From: Siphonodentalium dalli
Taxonomy: Eukaryota > Mollusca > Scaphopoda > Gadilida > Siphonodentaliidae
Length of the DNA stretch: 64,000 bases
Direction: 5' to 3'
NCBI GenBank assembly: GCA_032622095.1
Contig: CP136068.1
Location: forward strand, 183,152,796-183,216,795
Within the stretch, counting starts at the first letter, position 1; every line of letters starts with the position of its first letter. Under the pieces are notes generated by a model. That model did no database searches, was not told where the DNA came from, and was given only the letters and a program-made list of their open reading frames with translations. Below are positions 45,201 through 57,200 of the stretch, one piece after another. The translations under genes and the position numbers were made by a program.

Positions 45201-48200
45201 GTGATCGCTATGGTGTGAGGGTAGCTTTAACTACTGACTATTGCATGAAGCCGTAACACAACACTTGTGTTTTGTTATTGCTTAACTACTGACTATTGCA
45301 TGAAGCCGTAACACAACACTTGTGTTTTTGTCATTGCTTAACTACTGACTAGGGCATGATGCCGTAACACAACACTTGTGTTTTTGTCATTGCTTAACTT
45401 CTGACTATTGCATGATGCCGTAACACAACACTTGTGTTTTTGTCATTGCTTAACTACTGACTAGGGCATGATGCCGTATCACAACACTTGTGTTTTTGTC
45501 ATTGCTTAACTACTGACTAGGGCATGATGCCGTATCACAACACTTGTGTTTTTGTCATTGCAGATCAGAATGTACTTCTGTCTTCCTGTTACGAGTGAGT
45601 ATGATTTAAATTAGTGAAAAACTATAACGTCCATGGTGTTATACACTTAACCCTTTCTTTGCTAAATGGAATCTCCCAAACATATATAAAAGTATACATT
45701 GGAATGGTATATTATGCCTCTGGAGAGGTGTTGAGGAAATATTAGCAGATGATAGACAGTAGAACTTACCATACACATGCTGATGAAATCTCATTCATTG
45801 GTGGAAAATATTTAGATAAGTTCAAAATTATTTCGGGTAGGTTGCTACCCTCCATGGTAGGTCGGTACCCTCCATGGTAGGTCGTTACCATCCATGGTAG
45901 GTCGGTATCTTCCAGGGTATATCAGTACCCTCCATGGTAGGTCGGTACCCTCAAAGGTAAGTCGGTATCAGACTGAGCCACATTGAAAGAATGTATATCT
46001 CTTCGAGCCATGATACAACACTATAATTCATATAAATCCCTATTTCAAGACGACTAGAAATAGCTAGAACATGGATAACATTTATTTCTTAACCCTTTAC
46101 CCAACAGAACGGCCATGTGCCAATGCATTCTCTTATATATGCGAGTCGACCATATGTCGCCTCGCATATATAAGAGAATGCATTGGCTTAAGACATTAAA
46201 AATTATAAAATTGTTAAAGAATGTAAGAAAAAATGGTAAAAAGTGTTAAAACAAGTTTTGTTTTAGGCCAATGCATTATGGTCGACTCGCATATATAAGA
46301 GAATGCATTGGCGCAGGGCATAACTGTAACTATCACAATGTGGTCAAGGAGCCGGTTCCAATGATATCCATATTTGTATGGTTCTATTGAGACAGACCGA
46401 AGATATTTTAGGCTGTTGAAGCTTTATTTGGCCGGTTTGTTGGGTAAAGGGTTAACTCTTTGGCGAGTAGAGCGACATATAACTCGCCGTACGGTTCGCG
46501 AGTGGAGCGACATATATGTCGTTTCAGGAAGTGTAATTTTTATGTTGACATATCTTCAATTGGTCATCTTATTTATAAATGATTTGTATAGGAGATAGTT
46601 GTAGTAATATAATGTCCCAATGTATAAGTGCAATAGATTATGATAGCAGACGTAAACAGAAAATACACATACATTAACCCTTTACCCAACAGAAGGGCCC
46701 TGTGCCAATGCATTCTCGTATATATGCGAGTCGACCATAGGTCGCCTCGCATATATAAGAGAATGCATTGGCTTAACACATTTAGGCCAATGCATTCTCT
46801 TATATATGCGAGGCGACCTATGGTCGACTCGCATATCTAAGAGAATGCATTGGCACAGGGCATAACTGTAACTATCACAGTGTGATCAAGGAGCCGGTTC
46901 CAATGATATCCATATTTGTATGGTTCTATTGAGACAGACCGAAGATGTTTTAGGCTGTTGAAGCTTTATTTGGCCGGTTTTGTCCGGTTTGTTGGGTAAA
47001 GGGTTAAAACGAATTATTGGACCGTTTGACCAGAATTTGGTAATAACTATTGCTAATACGTTGACGTTAAACTCACACATGACGTCATGTATATCACGTT
47101 ATATATATACTCTCCAAAGGGTTAATATTTGTTATCAGCAATAAAATAGCAATCATCTGAGTATTCAGGCTTTTCGGATGACTCGTAGCCATGCAGTATT
47201 TTACTCACACCCCAATTTTCGAAGAAACAGGGTATGGCTATCACTAAAACATTTAAAAGAAACTGCACGAAAGCATTTTTTTATCGACATAAGAGTGATC
47301 CCTCTTTGTTTATCTGAAAATGTTGGATTCCCATCAGTCGTTCATTAGAATTGTCCAGTATTTTGTTCGTTCGTCACAATTTTGTCACTTTTTTCACAAT
47401 TTGGTTTCCGACCTGCCCATATTTCAATATTCACCATGGGGGTATCCAAGCACCCGTGGTGCAACCTCTTATTGACTTTGCTTCAAACTGAGATAAATTG
47501 AATGATTTATTTGTACTGTTGCTACGTATATGATTGTAAGTTGGTAAACATAAGTGTTGTATCAGATATTGAGGCATGCTTGAGTATATTCAAATAATAC
47601 CAAACAATATTAAATGGGAATATCAATAGTTGGTAAATTATTAATAAAAATATTATGGTATGTAATTTTGTATTATTTGGCATGGAATGGGGCTCTCAGC
47701 TGCTGGTACCATGAGCTTTGCGATTTATCTATGAGCTCTTATTTCTAAAGTGAAATAATATTTTGACTGATATCAGGAATATCTATCGAGTCAATTGTCT
47801 GTTGTGAAATGAACTAACTTAATAGGTTCATGAATTAAGGGGCCATCATTAAGACAACTGACCCAGCTGGGTACCAGTGAAGACCCCCCATAATCCGATG
47901 AATGGCAGCAAGCCATATTTCCTACTAAATCTTGAAAAATACCCATAATTCTACTCTGGTTAAGGAGTCGATTATTTAGGGAATTACTATAGATTATGTG
48001 ACTCCTATCTGTGCGGTGAAGTATTGACACGCATTGACAATTATAGCACGCTCTATTCAAACGTTATGCATGTTTCAGAGAATGATGTTGGTGGATCGGA
48101 AACTAAAGTTAGCAGCTTTGGACCAATCAGAATGCGTGTTTTATCAACAAATATTAAACTTGAATTGCAATAATCGTTCATCTTCATTTATAGCTACAAC

Positions 48201-51200
48201 TTCTACCACATCGACCACTACAACGACAACGCCCACAACAACAACGACCACAACACCAACAACGACCACCACAACATCAACAACGACCACCACAACATCA
48301 ACAACGACCACCACAACATCAACAACGACCACCACAACATCAACAACGACCACCACACCCACAACAACACAAGAGATGTGCAATATTCGCGACGGTATAC
48401 ATACATTATTATACACCACCCGTACATTTTTCGGCAGGGAATATAGTAATGGGTCCATCCGTCTGTCCGTCTCTGTCCACCCCGAAAAGTTGTCTGGGGT
48501 TATTTCAAATTTGTTATCGACATATTTTAAAGAATATTTGGTATATGAGTAGGAGTTTCTGAAACGAGCTCACAAACTAGGCTCGGACGTACATTTTCAC
48601 CAGAGTTAAGGCCATTTGATTGTCATTTTTTGGTGTTTAGCACTCACGAAAATTTGACCAGGGATTATGTTGCACAATTATCAACAGATTTGAAAGTTTT
48701 TTTGGTATGGGAGTTCACAAGATGAGTTTCTGAAATGAGTTCATAAACGAGTTACGGCCTTTTTATTGTATTTTTTTGGCATTGGAATTGAAATTTAAGC
48801 CCTAACTAAAACAACTATTAACCAATCACAAACAGATATGAACTGATTTCAGTTATTTTTAGCATATTTTGAAAATGCCCATACCAAACTTTGCCCACCT
48901 AGATGGGGGATATTGCTGTCGACGACTGTTTGTTCCAACAGGAATAATTCCCACAGTGTGGAGGAAAGCTATAATCCATCCCATCCAATTTCTAAAAGTA
49001 TTCACATGTACCGAGGACAGTCTTGTAATATGTGATTTACATTGGCTATCTGTCCATTACCGAATTAAAGGCACGTGAGGCCTTAGTTGTCGAAAATATT
49101 AATATTTGTTCCAATCACCGTAAACAGAAAAACATTAAAACGCATACAGTTTCGTTCATATATACCATGACCATCGCGTAAATAGCATGTTATCACAAAG
49201 ACCTACTAAAATTTACCTAAGCAAGAGCCTGATTGTGTTACAGAAGACAGCACAGTGCTACTGGCTAATCACACACGAATGGCATAAACGCTCTTTATTA
49301 GTTCCATATCAGGAATTCACCAACAAAGAACGCTCTTTATGTTTACCATCATAATATAAACAAACACCAGAAAAGTTACTTTTTGTGCTTTTGTTTACAT
49401 AACAATGGTCAAACAGATGACAATAACATACTGTTTATGGGATATTTCTTATTTGTATACGGACAAAGTCTGTCTACATTTTGATGTTCTTTCTGTTTGT
49501 GGCGGTTTTTGACGGGTGTAAATATTATCACAGGATACCCACCGCCAAGGCCAACCGTACCTTTAAATTTAAAATACTGGTTCTGAAATTTGGAGCTCTC
49601 AACGAACAGTGCGCCTATATCCAGGAGTTAGTGAGCTTCATTCAACAATGTCATGATATGTAGAAGCCGTCTGATGGTAAGAAGCTTCTATCAATGCTGA
49701 AATTTTACCATCCTACCTTAGGGGACACAGCCTTTCGCGTCATTACGCCAAATCTATGGAATTGTCTTCCGGATGAACTTAGGTTATCGTGTGACCTGTC
49801 AGAATTTCATAAACTACTGAACACACACATGTTCAAAATTGCTTATGAACTCACACGAATAAGCATATATATATTTAGTTGACAATACATGTATAGTATG
49901 AAGTGCCTATGAACACAATTTCGTGAACTGGGCGCTCTACAAATGTGACTTAAAATAATACAAATTTATTTTAGAGGAATCTATTGAATACATGCAGCAA
50001 ATTATTGCTATCTTGAATAAATAGACTTATGAATTATACTGAGACCAATGTCCTTATCATTGATGAACATTGTGCATTACACGACAGTGTTAATGGGTTA
50101 TTCAATACGGCAAAAATGCTGTATCGACAGACCCAGTACACATGTGTCATTCTGTGTTTATTACACGCCACCCATCCTATACTCTGTGAATTTAAAACAC
50201 AGACTTCCAAGGTTTATTCGGGTACAAACAGGGCTTGATTTGTCATGCGGGATTATGCTTTTATTTTATAGTTCCGATTTCATGGTTTAGGGGAACATTT
50301 ACGTCATGTGATGTCAACTGGATGCATAAGAAAAATGAAGATCTGTAAATATGGATCAGCAAGGGCACTGTAATTATAGGAACAAGCATGTACTCTGAAC
50401 AAGCATGTGATCTAAACAAGCATGTAATTATAGGAACAAGCGTGTAATCTGAACAAGCATGCAATCTGAACAAGCATGTAATCTGAACAAGAATCTAATC
50501 TGAACAAGCGTGTAGTCTGAACAAGCGTGTAGTCTGAACAAGCGTGTAGTCTGAACAAGCGTGTAATCTGGTCTGAGATTTGCAGAATGATATCCACAAG
50601 GGGTGAATTTAATGACGTTAAATTCACCCTCTGTGGACCACATTATGCTTAGGAGATCTAGACTCAGATTCAAGTTGCCATGGTGAATATTGCGATATGC
50701 ACCCATTGGGTATGTCGATTATGCAACTTGTCGTCTGCTAATTTGGAGATATAGAGAAACTAAACTAAAAAAGAAAAAAAGAGACATTCTAATGAAACTG
50801 AAAGAGCTTGTTAATTCGATAATACAGATACTTTCCAGAGAAGATAAGGCCAAAGCAGAATGAGGTCACCAGAGGGTGAATTTAGTGATGCTAGCCCACT
50901 GTGTGGGATACAATCGATCATCACCATTCATTAGGCACAGAAATCACGAGAATCTGCTACATCCATAAGTAGTATGTCGATAATGATCACAAAAGCTCAT
51001 AATTGAGAAGGCTATTTGTTATCTGCCGCTTTTCGACGACAGAAACATAGACGCTCATTATAAAGGCAACCATTGGATTTTTTGCTAGGCTGACAGTAAT
51101 TGAAAACGTGTAAAAACTTCCTCTTGTGGGGCTGATTCAATTGCTTTTGGTTATAGATACTTGGTTTTTGTGTGTCAAATAAGACAGGTCATCTTTAACT

Positions 51201-54200
51201 ACCTATATCTTATAATTTTAGCATGTGCTGACTGTCGTGAATTGAATGGCGCTTGGATTGCAGAACATCCATGCAGATGCGACAAGTATCTTGTGTGTAA
51301 ATTCGATGATCCTCGTGGTGCTAACCGGGTGCTCATTGAGGACCCCACAGTGATGACGTGTAGTGTGGGTCTGTATTGGGACCAGTTTGTCATGACGTGT
51401 GTGGAGCCGGTCAATAAGCATGATCCATGTCCTTCTGGTACGTTGTTTATAGGTATAACCAGTTTATCATGACGTGTCCTAAATAATTAGCAGAATTATG
51501 GGTAATTTTTCAGGATTTAGTCGGAAATATGACTTGTTGCCATTCATCGGATATAGCTTTCCGACGAATGGCAACAAGCCATATTTCCGACTAAATCCTG
51601 AACAATTACCCATAATTATGCTATGGTTAAGGAGCCGATTATTTAGGGTGTGGAGCCGATGGATAAGCATGATCCATGTCCTTCTGGTACATTGCTCATA
51701 TGCCACATAAATTTTATTGGTCGGTTTAAGAAACATCACGGGGAAAATAATCTCTTGAAGGAAGCTAAAAATAATTAAAATAAAACCCAGGCTGATGTTG
51801 GCTATTATATTGCACAACAATGACTTATTTGTGCGAAATTCAGCAAAATACAGAAGTTTTCAAGACGTTGGATAAAACAATGTGTATTGTTCATGAACAA
51901 TACACTACTGTTACGCCCACAACGTCACTGGCGATGTCAAGTTAAACAGAGAATGTCTTTGCTAAATTGTGGGGGTTAGTCTACATTGAGCGCACATTTG
52001 TTTAATTAGATAAAACAATATCGACTTAGATGTTACTATGGTACAAGCTACAATCTTCAGAGTGGGAAATAAACATAGAACAACACAGTTTTGTGAACAT
52101 GTTAACGTTATTGCGCTCGTTTGTCGTGCGTCGAGGTAAAAGACGAACCTCCGGTACTCGTTTTACCATCGCGTCACAACGAACCAGTACAATGACGTTA
52201 ACCAGTTCACACACTTGTGTCGTTCTATCTATATATTCCACACGATTCTGGTGAATACAACTCTCATACATTCACTTGAAATAAATATTTGCGAATAAAA
52301 ATAAATAAAAATCAAACATTAAGGCCATGTCATTTGATTTTATGGATTACGGATGTGCCAACTGCATTATTTCACTCCGCTGAGAAAATAAAAACCAATT
52401 AGGCCAGGGGGGTATACTATTTTGCACATGTCCGTCCGTCCAATGTCTATTCATGTCATAACTTGAACAGTTGTGTTCAGATCTCAACGTAATTTGGTAT
52501 GGATGTTCACTACAATGAGGACATTCACTAGAACATTCAATAATTTTGTTCGGATTGTCCATGCTAGAGTTATTCATCTTCGTTTATCTGGAAATGTTGG
52601 AGTTTTGGTCTGTCCAATGTCTGTTCATGTGATAACTTCATAAGTTGTGCTGTGATTGGATCGCAATGAAATTTGATATAGATATTAACTACTATGACGA
52701 CATTTAATCGTGGGTTCAATCATTTTATTCAGACTTTCCATTCCAGAGTTATTCATCTTTGTTTAGCCTATTAATATGTATCCATTGGTATTTCCTGTTC
52801 AATAAAATCGACCTATCAATAAAATATATTAAAACTCGGAACCGGAACATTTCATTTAATATTAAAATAGATGATCCTTATAACGGTTACTTTTGAAAAA
52901 CCCAAGCTTCACATATAAGGGGTTCAAATGGCCATTGGTTCATGCATTTGGGTCTATACACTGTTTAAATTGTCCTGTACTGTAGCACGTGTTCACTTAC
53001 AAATAGGTCATATCCAGGATTCGAACTATTTCACTCGACCGAGCTATTTACTTTAAATATATTGATTTTTGGCAGCCTAATTTATGGTCTAACATTGACC
53101 TAAAATGCAGTTGCATCTTTTCATTGTATGCTTATATTATAACGTGAGTTTTGATATTTTAAATTTGTTTCCAATGTCCATAAAAAGATTGAATGCGGGC
53201 GTTGCAATCCAATGCAGCGGGCCCGTGAAACAAAACACTTTTTTTTATTTGGCCTTATATATATTTTATTTTTATTTTTCCGCGGACTTTTTTTGCCTAC
53301 ACCATATCACATATTTCAGAAACAGGCTATAGTTTCATCTGGTTTTTCCCTAACTATCATATTAAACTTTTAGTGCATATGGGCGCTGATTGTCACCCAC
53401 GCGTATCATACCACGGCTCAATATATGTATTAAATTTCCACACAATCACACGATACAGCTGAAAGTAACATACAACTTAACTTTCCAGAACTAGCCAGGA
53501 TTATCGTGTTGGCGGAATAATAGCTTATAATAAATAAGATTTGAAAGGATGATGAGCAATTGTTTTTCATATTTTAGTGGCAGGACAATTGGGAGGTTAG
53601 GGAGTGGAAACATCTAACTTCGGACATCAAACAAACGCAGACTATAGTTACTCATGCATGTGGTTTATAATCGTCCAAAAAAGTCAAGACATCCATGTTT
53701 TATTTAAAATTGATAACATGTCACGGAGGTTCTTATGCAGAATATATCAACAGATTTTAATAATATATAGTTGGACACGTTTTCACAATAAACTGACAGG
53801 ATTGTATAGTCTGCTTTTGCTTGATATATCACATCTGAAGCTCTCAAATTATATAAATGCGAAAGATTCCTTCTAGTTGCTGAGATTCATGTTACATTTT
53901 AATGAATTTTGTGTTCATTACCAGGTTTAAATATTACATATTATAAACTTAAAAATCCTTAATCCATCAAATCAAAGGACAGTGACTAACATCTCAATTA
54001 TTCTTATTTTGCTGTTATGACTTGGTTACGGTTTGGTGAAAAATCTTACACAAACTCCATGGGCAAACAAAATAGTTGTTCATAACATGTTCAGGTTTGT
54101 AATCCAACTAACTAAACTGGTGTCGCCTGGTTGTAGGAGTTATTGTACTGGCGAGTAAAAGGTTTAACATCTTATTTACAGTAATGCCCAAAATAATCGA

Positions 54201-57200
54201 CACCTTAACCACAGCAGAATTATGGGTAACTTTTCAGGATTTAGTCAGAAATGTGGCTTGAAAAGTTACCCATAATTCTGCTGTGGATAAAGAGTCGATT
54301 ATTTAGGGCATTACTGTATATTCTCATTCTAAAAACTTGTATGGCACATCAAATACGTATTAGTAACATGTGTGATTCCTGGTCCTGCTGATGACGTGCA
54401 GTGTGGGTCTGTATTGCGATCCAGATGATAAGCACGAACCATGCCCTCTAGTACGGTGACAATATTTCAGGTCAACTTAGGCAGGGTTTCTGCTAAAGGG
54501 GCAGTGGGTCCTGTTTAGGTTCCATTTCCAGGTTCATACATTGAAAAATTTCACTTCCAGATAGGAATAGCAGGGTTTCCGCCAGGGGAAAATAAATGAG
54601 TCCTTATTCAGCCGTATTGGGGAAACAAATAACACGACGGGGCGACCATGGTTCGTTATTTGTTTCCCCAATACGACTGAATACGGACTCATAGTTTCCC
54701 TGGTGGAAACCCTGATTATTTAAACGTTTTATCTTTTCCTTGGAGCTCCATTGACTATAACGTAAGATTCCCTGGCACTAAACCTACAAAATAAGTCTGT
54801 TAAAGAATATAAGATCAAATTATTAAAATTGTAAAAAATTGTAAAAAATAATAACAAATGATGAACAATTGTTAGGCCAATGCAGTCTCTTATATATGCG
54901 AGGCGACCTATGGTCGACTCGCATATATAAGAGAATGCATTGGCACAGGGTATATGGGTTGATACAAAAAACGGACCTGGCACTGAAAGGGTTAAAGAAA
55001 TTTCTATGTTATGAAATGTTACTTAAAATACACAATCAAGTAGCATATTGAGTCCAGTATGTTTACACTTGAATACAATTACAAATGACTGCTTTATTTT
55101 ATTTATTTAAATTAATAATTCATTATTCTTTCTCCAGGTTGAGCTGCAGTGTCATTGACACCTTCATTTGTACTGTTCAGAGGTTTGCTTGGATACTTCG
55201 ATTGACATATATGTGAATGATAACGATTGACACCTTCATTTGTACTTTTCAGAGGTTTGCTTGGATACTTCGATTGACATATATGTGAATGATAACGATT
55301 GCTGTACATACTGGGAGTGTGTTGATCAATTCTCCGTCAATCACTGCTGTGATGTCGGGTACCGCTACAGTGCACCTGCCAAAAAATGCGTCACCGATAG
55401 CACATGCGAATGCAATTCTTGTCGCCCTATTATTGTTACCCCATTAACAGGTAAGTATTGACAGAGAATAAATAATTGTGTTAGTTACAGTTATGCCCTG
55501 TGCCAATGCATTCTCTTATATATGACCCGCCATATCAAATCCAGTCGGAAGTTGGGATTTTTTTACCCTGTGCCAATGCATTCTCTTATATATGACCCGC
55601 CATATCAAATCCAGTCGGAAGTCGGGATTTTTTTTTACCCTGTGCCAATGCATTCTCTTATATATGCGAGTCGACCATAGGTCGCCTCGCATATATAAGA
55701 GAATGCATTGGCCTAAAAAAAAAAAATTTTAACACTTTTTACCATTTTTTCTTACATTCTTTAACAATTCTATAATTTTTAATGTGTTAAGCCAATGCAT
55801 TCTCTTATATATGCGAGGCGACCTATGGTCGACTCGCATATATAAGATAATGCATTGGCACAGGGCCCTTATGTTGGGTAAAGCCATTTTCAGACTGGAC
55901 CTATGGTTGTAAAATGTCAATTTATTATTAGGCCAATTTTTTTAAAATACAGATGTTTTTTTATGTTTACCCATACCATGTATGGCACACATAAAGCCGC
56001 CGTCCGGATCAACCATTCGCCATTCATCTGTCCGTCTGTCCGTTGATACATGCTATTATACGTGATAACTCAAGTAGTTTTGAATGGATCGTGTCCACAT
56101 TGTATGTGCATGTTTGATACACCCCTCACCTGTATAGTGTTTTGTATCGATTGGTTGATCAGCTTAGAAATTATTAACTCTTTCCATCCAACAATATAAA
56201 TATTTATCCGATGCGATAACCCAAGTATTTGTTATTGGATCGTCTTTATATTTTATTAGCAGATTTATGATAACATACCCCCACCTCACCTTTTGGTATC
56301 GATTGGTTGAAGAATTAACCATTCTCAGTAGGTTATCACACAGTCCATATATACACATGCTATCTGATGCAATAAGTCGAATACTTTTCTTCTGACATTC
56401 TTCATTTCTGATATAGGTTTTTCTTAGCATACTCTTCATATGTATGGATTTTGGTATTATTGAACCCTTTCACGAATGGAACTTCCTAAAAAAATTCGAA
56501 TGCACTGTGCCAATGCATTTTCTTGTATATGCTAGTAACCTATATATATTCAATGGCCTAATAATATTTACCTTGTAAGCCAGTGCATGTTCTTATATAT
56601 GCGAGGCTCCCTATGGGAGACGCGCATATATAAGAGACTGCACTGGCACGTGATTTTTAATTTTGCACCAGTGCAGCTCCCATCATGAAAGGGTTAATTG
56701 ACCATTTTACTTGAACCAGGTTTATTAATGACAACACTATAATACACATATTTAGTAGTATTATACAATTAGAGGTGATGTCCTGTTTTAAAAATATGAA
56801 GTTTTGATTCCTATAGTTGCATGTGATATAATGATATCAATAAAGTAATTATCATATGAACATCCACTATCCGCAGTGTTGAGATTACATATATTATAAC
56901 TTTAGAAAGCTTCAACATTTGTTCTCGAGTTCCAATACAATACATATCATCAATGTTGAGGAAAGGCAAAATTATTACAATTAAAACTTATAGTTTTTTG
57001 CATTATGGATATTTTAAGCTACATAAACACGTGCTATCTAAATCATTATCTGATATAGTTTTTACTACTGGCATCTTGGGATTATAGGAAATTTATACAT
57101 TACTTGGGTGGTATATAATTAGTCCATCATACATGTGGTATCTCGGTTAAATAAACAATACATTAGATCTGCTTGTGCCCAATGCATTCATTAATGTATT

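Noticed and set aside
48144-48458. Poly-Val minus-strand frame
   Set aside because: Antisense shadow of the Thr-rich exon 9, whose plus-strand splice sites and phase fit the gene.
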